DNA from: Polaribacter irgensii 23-P
GTDB lineage: Bacteria > Bacteroidota > Bacteroidia > Flavobacteriales > Flavobacteriaceae
Direction: 5' to 3'
Assembly: GCF_000153225.1 (NCBI RefSeq)
Contig: NZ_CH724148.1
Location: 2,310,611 to 2,374,610 of the forward strand
DNA length: 64,000 bases
Below, one piece after another: positions 26,748 through 35,178 of the stretch. Under the pieces are notes generated by a model that saw only the letters and a program-made list of their open reading frames with translations, did no database searches and was not told the origin of the DNA. A program made the translations under genes and the position numbers. Within the stretch, counting starts at the first letter, position 1. Every line of letters begins with the position of its first letter.

Positions 26748-27137
26748 ATGAAAATAGGAATTATGAAAACAAAAAACATTTTAATTGGAATTTTATCTCT
26801 GTTAACTTTCGCTTCTTATGCACAAACAGTGAAGAAAAATATAACTGAAACTAAAAGTGCAATAACGGAATTTTTAATAGAAACTAACAATATTGAAGAA
26901 TTGAAGAGTTTTGATTGGAGTATGGTCGCGGAAATGTTCCAAGAAAATGACGAGAATCAAGAAATAACTTTAGGTTTTTCATATGTTAATAAATCTGAAA
27001 TTGACAAAACGAAAGTTAGAGTAGATAATTTTGAATTTAAAGTGACTGGGAAAACATCTAATTTAAAGAACCTGACTTCAAAATTAAGAAGAACTTTTGA
27101 AAAGCTATCTGAATTAGATGGAAAAAACAAAAACTAA
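26748..27137 (+). CDS. Small secreted protein, cassette C10
   Basis: 129 aa, or 124 if ATG 26763 is used. A signal peptide (KNILIGILSLLTFASYAQ) is followed by a charged, helical and beta domain with NIEELKSFDWSMVAEMFQEND and ITLGFSYVNKSEIDKTKVRVDNFEFKVTG. There are no cysteines and no recognised family. It is the only gene in its cassette, exported to the periplasm or beyond. Confidence 0.65.
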   Translation: MKIGIMKTKNILIGILSLLTFASYAQTVKKNITETKSAITEFLIETNNIEELKSFDWSMVAEMFQENDENQEITLGFSYVNKSEIDKTKVRVDNFEFKVTGKTSNLKNLTSKLRRTFEKLSELDGKNKN

Positions 27138-27274
27138 AGCTAACACCGTATATAATTTATTGCTGGTTTTAGCCTATTTACGAAAGTCCAAACGGACTTT
27201 CTATCTGTATAATATGTCTACTAACTTTAGTGGTTAAAACACGCAACTAACCTTATACAAACACGTTGGGCATA
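27135..27274 (+). repeat. attC-like repeat C10/C11
   Basis: Right arm of C10 TAAAGCTAAC (27135-27144) matches the reverse complement of 26726-26735 at 9 of 10 positions and overlaps the C10 stop. Left arm of C11 is GTTGGGCATA (27265-27274). Hairpin GAAAGTCC-AAAC-GGACTTTC. Confidence 0.9.
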
Positions 27275-27290
27275 ATTTGAACAAACACCT

Positions 27291-28058
27291 ATGAAAGAAA
27301 AAATAGAGTCTCTAATTCAAGAAGCAACAGAACACAATTTTGAGAAAAATAGCTATTCCGAATCTGGACTTGGGACTTTTAGTAGAGCTGGAGTTGAAAT
27401 GCAATCTTGGGTTGCTGAATGTGAAGACTTTATTCTAAGTAATTATGGAAAAAACAGTGCGCCTTGGAGAATTTTCGAAAGATTTGACATAAGACATCTG
27501 AACGATTATCATGCTCACGAGTTTGAATTGGAAAAAACCAAATTAGTAAGTGCGTTAACAGCTTGTTTAAGAATTACACCTAAAGAAAAGAAAAAACAAA
27601 TTGCGACACAAGAACTTGATTTGACTAAAGTTTTTATTGTTCACGGACACGATGATTTACTAAAAAATGAAGTAGCAAGATTTATTGAAAAACTTGGTTT
27701 AAAAGCAATTATCCTTCACGAACAAGCAAGTTCTGGGAATACTATAATTGAAAAAATTGAAGAAAATTCAAATGTTGGATTTGGAATAGTTCTTTACACT
27801 CCTTGCGATATTGGAACAAAGAAAGAAGAAAATCCTAATATGCAACCAAGAGCAAGACAAAACGTAGTTTTTGAACACGGTTATCTAATTGGTAAAATTG
27901 GAAGAAGAAACGTTTGTGCATTGGTAAAAGGAAATGTTGAAAAGCCAAATGATATTTCAGGAGTTGTTTATGTTTCAACTCAAGAAGAATGGAGACTGAG
28001 TTTAGCAAAGGAACTTAGAAATAGCGGATATGATATTGATATGAATTTAGTAATTTAA
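27291..28058 (+). CDS. CAP12/Pycsar-type TIR-like effector, cassette C11
   Basis: 255 aa. Residues 1-110 are a helical N-domain. The C-terminal half is the TIR-like domain of PF10137 (predicted nucleotide-binding): KVFIVHGHDDLLKNEVARFI (about 112-131), LHEQASSGNTIIEKIEE (about 142-158, with the candidate catalytic Glu), FGIVLYTPCDIG (about 164-175), ARQNVVFEHGYLIGKIGRRNVCAL (about 186-209). Members act as NADases in CBASS/Pycsar and related anti-phage systems when triggered by cyclic nucleotides or other signals. No cyclase lies in this cassette, so the activator must come from the N-domain or from elsewhere. Confidence 0.88.
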   Translation: MKEKIESLIQEATEHNFEKNSYSESGLGTFSRAGVEMQSWVAECEDFILSNYGKNSAPWRIFERFDIRHLNDYHAHEFELEKTKLVSALTACLRITPKEKKKQIATQELDLTKVFIVHGHDDLLKNEVARFIEKLGLKAIILHEQASSGNTIIEKIEENSNVGFGIVLYTPCDIGTKKEENPNMQPRARQNVVFEHGYLIGKIGRRNVCALVKGNVEKPNDISGVVYVSTQEEWRLSLAKELRNSGYDIDMNLVI

Positions 28059-28073
28059 AAAACTATGCCCAAC

Positions 28074-28163
28074 ACCGTATAAAATTAATTGCTGGCTTTT
28101 AGATTATTTACGAAATTTAGTGCTTAAAACACGCAACTAACCTTATACCAAACGTTGTGCCTA
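28074..28163 (+). repeat. Minimal attC-like repeat C11/C12 (90 bp)
   Basis: Right arm of C11 TATGCCCAAC (28074-28083) is the exact reverse complement of 27265-27274. Left arm of C12 is GTTGTGCCTA (28154-28163). The central GAAAGTCC hairpin is deleted while inner stem GTATAAAATTAATTGC / GCAACTAACCTTATAC is kept. Confidence 0.9.
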
Positions 28164-28202
28164 ATTGTGACAAACAGAACTTCCATTCAATAACTTAACG
28201 TA

Positions 28203-28226
28203 ACAAATCTAAAATTATAGATTTGT
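28203..28226. promoter_or_regulatory. Inverted repeat upstream of the C12 gene
   Basis: ACAAATCTA (28203-28211) and TAGATTTGT (28218-28226) form a perfect 9-bp stem with a 6-nt loop, 60 bp ahead of the gene start. It may be an operator or an mRNA hairpin. Confidence 0.4.
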
Positions 28227-28285
28227 AAAATGGAATTAAAAAGTATTACGAGGAAACTATAACTTTTATTTAAACCAAAACTATT

Positions 28286-29803
28286 TTGAAATTTATTTAT
28301 TATTTACTTGTCCTACTCATATTAGCTGTCTCATGTAACAATTCAGAAAAAAAGGCTAGTGCTGCAAACCTTGAAAGTAAAAAAAATGAAAAAATTGATT
28401 TTCTTACTGTGATTCCTAAAACAGAAATTAAATCTCCTATTTTAATTACAACTGAAAAAAACTTTAATCATTTAAAAGGTTACAAAAATATATTGCACAA
28501 TAAATCCGATACCTTAAGAATCAAAATTCAACCTTACCAGTTTATCAAAGTTCATAATAAATATGAATACGTTGATAGTTTGATTGTGAAACAAGGGGAC
28601 ACATTATTATTAAGCTTTGCAAAGGACACATTAATAAAAGAAATTCAAAACAAGTCAAAAAGTTTTGCAGAAAAGCTTGATTATAGAACAGTAATTGATA
28701 CATCTTTCTCAAATTATTTAGACGCTTTTATAAATAATTATTATTCTTTTGACCACAAAAACTCAGTAGAATTTAAAATGAATTTTTCAAAAATAAGATT
28801 CTATAGAGCAAGAGCAAATAAAGACATAATCAAAAATGAAAATCAAGTTGCTAACTTTATAACAAAATATGACAGTCTCTTGGTTGAATATAAAATGGAA
28901 ACAAATAGAATCTTTGGTGATTCTAGGAAAAATGTATATCAGGATTTGTTTTTAAAAAAAAGGTTTATAGATATATCTATGGTTTATAGATTAACAAAAA
29001 AAACTAAATTAAAAGATTATTTATCGTCTGATAATTTTTTAAACAGTCTATCAAATTCGACAGAACAGTACAGTATATTAAAGACAATTTTATTTGATAT
29101 CATATATTTAAATAAGGCCGATAAATCACGTTCAAAAACGGTTTATAATATTTCAGAAATATATGAAGATCTTCCAAATAAAATCTCAAGAAACGATTTG
29201 GTAAAAAAGTCTAGAATAATTTGTTTAGAAGAAATGATTGAACAAGGAAATCCTTTAGACGAAGTAGTTCAGTTATTTGATAAGTTCAATTTGGAGTATT
29301 CAGATTCAGATTTTCAAAATTATTTTCAAACAAAACATTTAATTGGCTTAAAGAAAAAGTATAACTCATCTACCGAGTTAAATTTATTAGATTCTAATGG
29401 ACAAACAATAAGTTTCAATGATTTGAAAAATAATTTAAAAGGTAATGTGATTTATGTAGATTTTTGGGCTAGTTGGTGTGCACCTTGTAGAAAAGCTATG
29501 CCAGCTTCAAAAAAAACACTGAATGAATTGCATGGGAAAGAGAAAGTTGCATTTATTTATTTATCTATAGATAAGGATAATGAAGCTTGGAGAAATGCAT
29601 CTAGAGTTGAAGGTATAGAATCGCATAAGCATAGTTATTTAATTCTTAATCCAGATGAATCTAAATTTATGCACGATTTAAAGGTTAAGGAAATTCCAAG
29701 ATATATGATTTTTGATACAAATGGCAAGTTGGTAGAGGATAATGCTCCTGGTCCAACTAGCAAAAAGATAAAAGAAACTCTTCTAAAATATAAAATCAAG
29801 TAA
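28286..29803 (+). CDS. TlpA/thioredoxin-fold lipoprotein, cassette C12
   Basis: 505 aa. The start is TTG at 28286, giving MKFIYYLLVLLILAVSC with a lipobox and Cys17. Residues about 30-360 are helical and unrecognised. Residues about 365-500 are a TlpA/ResA-like thioredoxin domain with active site WASWCAPCRKAMP (CxxC) and cis-Pro region KEIPRYMIFD. Such Bacteroidota lipoproteins reduce disulfides in periplasmic proteins. Given secreted, cysteine-bearing peptides encoded in the same array, it might act on similar peptides, but that is a guess. Confidence 0.85.
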   Translation: MKFIYYLLVLLILAVSCNNSEKKASAANLESKKNEKIDFLTVIPKTEIKSPILITTEKNFNHLKGYKNILHNKSDTLRIKIQPYQFIKVHNKYEYVDSLIVKQGDTLLLSFAKDTLIKEIQNKSKSFAEKLDYRTVIDTSFSNYLDAFINNYYSFDHKNSVEFKMNFSKIRFYRARANKDIIKNENQVANFITKYDSLLVEYKMETNRIFGDSRKNVYQDLFLKKRFIDISMVYRLTKKTKLKDYLSSDNFLNSLSNSTEQYSILKTILFDIIYLNKADKSRSKTVYNISEIYEDLPNKISRNDLVKKSRIICLEEMIEQGNPLDEVVQLFDKFNLEYSDSDFQNYFQTKHLIGLKKKYNSSTELNLLDSNGQTISFNDLKNNLKGNVIYVDFWASWCAPCRKAMPASKKTLNELHGKEKVAFIYLSIDKDNEAWRNASRVEGIESHKHSYLILNPDESKFMHDLKVKEIPRYMIFDTNGKLVEDNAPGPTSKKIKETLLKYKIK

Positions 29804-30185
29804 TTTCAAGAATAGTTTAACTGCGCCTGATTTAGTTTCAAAAATTATAGAAGCTTATTTCTCAATTAAAATATTTAATAAAAAACTACCTTTTCGAAAA
29901 TGAACCAAAAATGGAATGGATTGAAAATATTCGGAAGTTAATTAACTAGACACAACACCGTATAAAATTAATTGCTGGCAAATCGCTTATTTACAAAAGT
30001 CCAAACGGACTTTCTTGGTTCGTGGTTTATTTAATAAATTAATCACTTGTATAGTTGTCTCAAAGTAGAAAACAAGATCACTTCCCTCCCAATCTATTCT
30101 AAAATAAAAAAAACACGCCACGATAGAACAACTGCAAAGGTATATCCTATTTACAGGGATACCCAAATCCTACCATTTTCAGGGA

Positions 30186-30216
30186 TTGACACGAATGCTA
30201 TTTTAATGTAGTTTTG
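30186..30216 (+). promoter_or_regulatory. Array promoter, copy 4
   Basis: TTG (30186-30188), a 20-nt spacer and TAGTTTTG (30209-30216), preceded by the two ATACC/TACC...CAGGGAT boxes. It reads toward the serine hydrolase gene of C13. Confidence 0.7.
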
Positions 30217-30222
30217 TTTCAA

Positions 30223-30320
30223 AAGAAACTATTGAAAAAGTTTGCTTTTATATCGTTATCCGATAGATAAAAGGAGCCGTTCAGTCTGTAAAAACTTTTA
30301 AAGTTAGGAGTTTTTCTTTT
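30223..30320 (+). ncRNA. Candidate array-encoded small RNA, copy 4
   Basis: CTATTGAAA, hairpin TTATC-CGATA-GATAA (about 30257-30271), GGAGCCGTTCAG, and the terminator-like AACTTTTAAAGTTAGGAG with T5CT4, then TTTTAATAAT. Sequence changes relative to copies 1-3 fall mostly in loops or G.U-compatible positions. Confidence 0.55.
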
Positions 30321-30451
30321 AATAATTTAACGCTGAAAAGAAAAACATCAAAACGCATAAAGTTCCGCATATCCGCCCCAATATAGAAACTAATACGGAT
30401 AATAGGTAAGAGTATAAACACGTTACAGACAATTAAATACAGATAAATCAA

Positions 30452-31822
30452 ATGAAAAAAATTTTACTCTTCCTTAATCTATTAATTATTTCAAGCATTT
30501 CTTTTTCTCAACAGAACCTTAATGGCAATTGGCAGGGAATATCTGATGATAAAAGATATGTATTTCGCTTTACAAATGAAACCTCATTTTTGGATACACC
30601 AGATGAGGGATGGATGAATTTTCCAATAAGCAACCTTACAAAAGACTCGGATTCATTTAGTATGGAATTACCACATATAAGTGCGAGCTACAAAGGGAAA
30701 TTTGTTGACGAAAAAAAAATCGAGGGAACTTTCAACTATCAAGGCAAGGAATTTAAGCTTGATATTGAACGTGTTTCAAGTATTCCCAGAATTCCGAAAT
30801 CTGTATTCAAACAAAAAGAAAGTAGTGATAATCAACCGATAAAAAAGGCTTCTTTTGAGGAAACCAATATTGATCCAACGGATTTAAAAGTAGTTATTGA
30901 TGAGGCTCGTAGATATCAATATTTGCACAGTCTTTTAATTGTAAAAAACGGGAAACTTATTTCGGAAAACTATTTTGGAGACCTAGACCAAAATACAATG
31001 TTCAATATTAAATCAATCAATAAAAGCATTCTCTCTGCTCTTATTGGAATTGCTATTAAAGAAGGTTTTATAAAAAATGTAAATGAACTCGTTTTAGATA
31101 TTTTAAATGATGTGACAATTAAAAATGATGTCACAGCTAAAAAAGAACTCACAATCAAACACCTACTTACAATGCAATCTGGTCTTGATTATTCTGAAAA
31201 CAGGTACCCTTTTGGAAGTGATCCCGTATTTAATAGCGACAATTGGGTAGAGGCTACTTTAAATCTACCATTAAAGAATAAACCAGGAACCATTAAAAAT
31301 TACGCCACGCCAAATACACATTTGTTATCGGCAATATTAACCAAACGGACTAAAATGAGTACGCTAGAGTTTGCCAACAAATACCTCTTCAAACCACTAG
31401 GTATTGAAGGAGCCTATTGGTCAAAGGATCCAAACGGTATTCATTTCGGAGGTTCAGAGATGCATCTAACATCCATTGATTTAGCAAAATTCGGGCTGCT
31501 CTATTTAAACAACGGAAAATATAATGGACAACAAATTATTACTGAAGATTGGATTAAAGAATCTATGAAAAACTATGTAAAAAAGGAGAATATAAAATGG
31601 TATGAGACGTATGGCTATTTATGGTATCCAAGACCGTTTGGAAAACACAGCACGTATCAAGCGTCAGGTGTTGGAGGTCAATTTTTAATTATCCTTCCCA
31701 AGCATGAGTTAATCATTATAACAACAGCAAATGCTAATTCCATGGTTGGTACTACAGAAAATGAAAGAAACCTTTCAGACTTTATTATCAATAAAGTAAT
31801 CCCTGTATCAATAAATGAATAA
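30452..31822 (+). CDS. Serine hydrolase of the class C beta-lactamase fold, cassette C13
   Basis: 456 aa. A signal peptide (MKKILLFLNLLIISSISFS) is followed by a lipocalin-like N-domain (about 22-105, LNGNWQGISDDKRYVFRF...KIEGTFNYQGKEFKLDIER) and a PF00144 beta-lactamase/esterase domain (about 130-450). The nucleophile motif S-x-x-K is present in NIKSINKSILSALIG. The Tyr motif is NYATPNTHLL (YAT in place of YSN), and the late motif is SGVGGQFLIILP (G-x-G-G). Acts outside the inner membrane as an esterase, peptidase or peptidoglycan-related enzyme; antibiotic resistance is not implied. Single gene of C13. Confidence 0.85.
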   Translation: MKKILLFLNLLIISSISFSQQNLNGNWQGISDDKRYVFRFTNETSFLDTPDEGWMNFPISNLTKDSDSFSMELPHISASYKGKFVDEKKIEGTFNYQGKEFKLDIERVSSIPRIPKSVFKQKESSDNQPIKKASFEETNIDPTDLKVVIDEARRYQYLHSLLIVKNGKLISENYFGDLDQNTMFNIKSINKSILSALIGIAIKEGFIKNVNELVLDILNDVTIKNDVTAKKELTIKHLLTMQSGLDYSENRYPFGSDPVFNSDNWVEATLNLPLKNKPGTIKNYATPNTHLLSAILTKRTKMSTLEFANKYLFKPLGIEGAYWSKDPNGIHFGGSEMHLTSIDLAKFGLLYLNNGKYNGQQIITEDWIKESMKNYVKKENIKWYETYGYLWYPRPFGKHSTYQASGVGGQFLIILPKHELIIITTANANSMVGTTENERNLSDFIINKVIPVSINE

Positions 31823-31824
31823 AA

Positions 31825-31960
31825 AGGCTGTAACAATATATAAAAATAATAGCCTAAACAGTAGTAAATATCAACATTGTAGCCCGCATAACATTTAGAA
31901 GTAATTTGAATTTTTCTACTTCCGAAACGTCTACTATTCCTACACCAAACGTTGTAGGGC
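31825..31960 (+). repeat. attC-like repeat at the right end of the array
   Basis: Right arm of C13 AGGCTGTAAC (31825-31834) matches the reverse complement of 30422-30431 at 8 of 10. The end is GTTGTAGGGC (31951-31960) after TACACCAAAC. The interior belongs to the diverged AATAGC... type. No partner of GTTGTAGGGC is found downstream, so the array stops or decays here. Confidence 0.8.
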
Positions 31961-32275
31961 ATTTAAAAAATGACAAAATCGTGTTTTCAATTATTGGTCC
32001 CAGGATAATTTATCTGTAATTAAATGAAAACAAAGAAATTTTTTAGGTTAATTTAAAAAATATTTCCACCATTTAGTTTAAAACTATTTAAGAATACTGA
32101 AAGAATTGCTTTATTAAACGAGTTGTGAAAGGCGATAATATATTAATAAAAAAAAACAGTTCATTTACGCACTTAAAAATGGTTGCATGATATGAAAAAG
32201 AAATGCTTTCCGTTTAGCATATTCTACTTATTTTCAATCTCAAAAAAATTTTATTTATTTAAAACTAATAATTAA
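31961..32275. other. Gene-free stretch after the array
   Basis: AT-rich, without an open frame of interest; probably the remains of a lost fourteenth cassette. Confidence 0.3.
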
Positions 32276-32887
32276 TTAATCTTTCTTCTTATAGGGTCCT
32301 ATTTTATAAATAATCATTAACCCGCCTCTATAGATTAAAACTTCTCCACTGCCATTAAATGGTCTATAGTTTTCTGATCCTATATCAGTTCGATTCAATC
32401 CGTTGTATCCCTTATAATGAGACATTGCATATCCTCCACCAATAAACAATTCTAAAGAAAATCGCTTGTTAAGAAGTTTTTTATAACCAACAGTTAATCC
32501 ATGAAAAACAGAACGTCCCGACCGAAATGCCCCATCTGGATCTTCTGTCGTAGAATATCTTGGAGAAATTATAAGATCATAAGGTTTTTGAATGGTAAAC
32601 ATCCCATACCCCAGATGCGCTCCAATAAACCACTCACTAATATTTGAATTACTATAAAGTCGGTACTCTAAAAAAGTTTGATTTATTTGAAATGGAGCAC
32701 CGTCTACACTATCCCAAAAAGAGCCGAGTACATCTAATTGTATACTTGCATTTTTTCCTACTTGAAACTCTAAACCAACATTGGGAATTCCAGCAACTAA
32801 AGTTGCAATATTTGTTTTTAATTCTACTTGCGCCAAAATACTCTTTGTAAACAATATAAAAAATATTGGTAATATTAAATTTTTCAT
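32276..32887 (-). CDS. DUF3575 outer-membrane protein
   Basis: 203 aa. A signal peptide (MKNLILPIFFILFTKSILA) is followed by a small beta-barrel of DUF3575: ELKTNIATLVAGIPNVGLEFQVGKNASIQLDV, EWFIGAHLGYGMF, GLTVGYKKLLNKRFSLELFIGGGYA. The family is common in Bacteroidota, often as fimbrial-associated or general OM proteins. It is the first minus-strand gene after the all-plus cassette array. Confidence 0.82.
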   Translation of the reverse strand: MKNLILPIFFILFTKSILAQVELKTNIATLVAGIPNVGLEFQVGKNASIQLDVLGSFWDSVDGAPFQINQTFLEYRLYSNSNISEWFIGAHLGYGMFTIQKPYDLIISPRYSTTEDPDGAFRSGRSVFHGLTVGYKKLLNKRFSLELFIGGGYAMSHYKGYNGLNRTDIGSENYRPFNGSGEVLIYRGGLMIIYKIGPYKKKD

Positions 32888-35178
32888 TTTTTTCGGCTAA
32901 AGTAATAAATTCCTTGATTATCTGCTATTTTACTTAACAGCATTTATATTTTAAAGATCGGTGTTGATTTAATAAGCTAAATAGAAACTAATTTAATACA
33001 AATTACCATCTTTATCTGAATACCCAACAGAAGTTAAAACAACTGTAACAAAAATGATATATCCACTATTTTAATATTAATTATTTTAAGCCTAAAATCG
33101 AACTTATTCTTTATTTACTAATTGAAATACATAGTTTTAAATAATGAGTATTTTGATATATTGGTGTATTCTGAGGGTTGCCTACCTGAATTTTTTAACT
33201 GGTTTTCAATACCTAACCTACATGTAAGCCTACCTTAAATAAGCTCTTTTAAACTGCTATGAACATATAAAAATATAAGTGATTACTAAATTTAAGAGGT
33301 GTTACAATATTACCTATCAAGTTGTAACATAATTAAGTTATTTTTATACTACTCTATATGTACTTAGGAAAATCGTGTATTTATTCCTTTATTTAAAACA
33401 GAACTTCTGAAAAATGCGCAAGCTAACTGAAATGATTTGGAAGGTTTGAACTATATACTAAATTCAAATAGGTTTACAAATACTTAAATAATAATTGTGC
33501 TGGTGTAAGTCTGTTTCTTTGACAGCGATTAACCATTTCACTATTTTAAACATGTACTCCTGTTGCATTTTGAAAAAGTGTTTTGCTGAAAAATCGCACA
33601 CCGCTTTTACTGCAGTTAATACTTGCAATTTTGTTAGTGTAAAACTGCTTTCTCCCAATTTTATTTTTGATTTAAATATCCCGATATAGTGTTAATATTA
33701 AAATGCTCACTTAGGCCATTTATAATTTATTGCTGCCTTAACTGCCTTTTTTCGAAAGTCCTAACATACTTTCGAAGATCTTATCTTAGACCTAAAAAAT
33801 AACCAGTTAAAACACACAACTAACTTGACAAAACAGCGGGGTATCCACTTTAAGAAAATCAATTTATTAGTGGTGCTTTCAGTCCAAGTTTTTTCGTATA
33901 ATCAAAACTAAATTCTCGCGAGAACAAAAAATTACATTGTTAAAGTTTCTTTACACTTGCTACTTCCAGTCTTAGAAACAAACACGGACAAAATAATTCA
34001 AGAATAAAAAATCAGCTATTCAAAAATTATATTTTAGATTAATTATCAATTATTTGGGTAGTCCAAAATGATTAAATATAATTGTCGGAAAATCAATTTA
34101 AAATTTATTCAAAGTAAAAAACGCCAAAAATTAGCGCACACTTAATCCAAAGTAATATTATAATTCACAAATTACCTATATAATTCAACGTTAAAAATTA
34201 TAAGAATAGAAACCTTAAAGTATATTTTAGAAATAGTAATGGTGTTTGTGTTGTGTGGTATAAATATCAATGTAAATAAAAAAAAATTGAATTCAATCTT
34301 AACAACCATTCTTAAATTGAAAGCTCTGTAGTAAATTTTGATACCTCAAGTGCCTTTGAACTTCCAAATATCCTGAAATTAAATACAATCCTTTTTGACT
34401 CTAAAATTGAAAAAAAACTGACGCAACAATACTGCAGAACTTCTTGGGACTATCGCATCAACCCTAGTAAAGGAGTACAAATCTCTTTTTCAAAAGAAAA
34501 AAACGAGTTAAGCTTTAGCATTTTGTTGATAACAAAAATATTAAAACAGTGATTTTCTAATTTTAAAACGAAATCAAATGATACTTAAACTTAATAATAA
34601 TTTTGTTTTCCTTGGACAATAAGGCGCGTTCAAACGCATCAAACAGAAAAAACAGCGTCAACAATGCTCAAGTAAAATTAATATGTAGTGAAATGATGCC
34701 ACAATTAGAATGTATACTTTAAACTATTAAACATAATCTAATAACAGTATTGTAGTAGTTCCTTAAATAGTTTTATTAAAAATCTTGTGATGCCGATTGT
34801 GATAAAAAAAAAGCTACAGTACAATATAAAATTAGCTACTAATTTTTAAACCGTTCACCAAAGTACAACAGACTTTCTCAATTGTTTTTTTTCATTAAAT
34901 CAACTTTTTTAAAACAGTCAACGAACCTGATATAAAAAAGTTTCTCAGAAAATCTACTTATTGAATAGGCGGAAAATAAATTTTTAATACACTAAAATCG
35001 CTGTGCATTCACAAATCAAAATAAAATATAACAACAAACCCAAACCAAACGTAAGAAGAGCATTTGATTCGGCTTTTAAGAATTAAATAATCAAAAGAAA
35101 AATGGTATAAAATAAAATAAGTGGAAAGCTTAAGCACCCCACTTATTTTATTACCTATTCTTTATGATATGTAACGTT
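32888..35178. other. 2.3-kb gene-free stretch with decayed coding traces
   Basis: No intact gene. A short open remnant near 34360-34550 (FELPNILKLNTILFDSKIEK, then TQQYCRTSWDYRINPSKG) looks like a piece of a former protein. Faint cassette-repeat relics lie at 33711-33836 and about 34810-34930. Elsewhere nothing is seen. Confidence 0.45.
33711..33836 (+). repeat. Decayed attC-like repeat
   Basis: TTTATAATTTATTGCTGCC, then hairpin CGAAAGTCC-TAAC-ATACTTTCG, then AGTTAAAACACACAACTAAC. The order and wording match intact repeats, but both AAC and GTT ends are damaged. Confidence 0.65.

Larger units (their letters stand above)
29947..30431 (+). repeat. Long-form cassette repeat C12/C13 (485 bp)
   Basis: Right arm of C12 TAGACACAAC (29947-29956) matches the reverse complement of 28154-28163 at 9 of 10. 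Left arm of C13 is GTTACAGACA (30422-30431). The first part is the common repeat with hairpin AAAGTCC-AAAC-GGACTTT. The extension carries CTTCCCTCCC, tandem boxes, promoter and candidate RNA, then CCGCATA...AATACGG near 30366-30400. Confidence 0.85.
10765..31834 (+). mobile_element. Array of 13 gene cassettes with unit-specific complementary ends
   Basis: Left and right ends of each cassette are reverse complements. C1 is 10765/12230, C2 12349/13178, C3 13297/17388, C4 17504/18011, C5 18474/22413, C6 22532/23550, C7 23670/24917, C8 25037/25501, C9 25623/26609, C10 26726/27144, C11 27265/28083, C12 28154/29956, C13 30422/31834 (start of left arm / end of right arm). Arms match 10/10 in C1-C3, C5-C9 and C11, 9/10 in C10 and C12, 9 with one inserted base in C4, and 8/10 in C13. 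Between units lie repeats that share sequence with each other but not with the arms. All cargo genes are on the + strand. The layout equals an integron cassette array without its integrase. Confidence 0.85.

Noticed and set aside
10765..31960. Regularly repeated sequence as a CRISPR array
   Set aside because: Repeats are 90-480 bp and separated by whole genes of 0.4-4 kb; spacers and direct short repeats of CRISPR type are absent, and no cas genes are nearby.
10765..31960. Repeats as MITEs or IS elements inserted between genes
   Set aside because: No transposase is present and no target-site duplications flank the repeats. The complementary 10-mers belong to the two ends of the gene unit, not to the two ends of one repeat.
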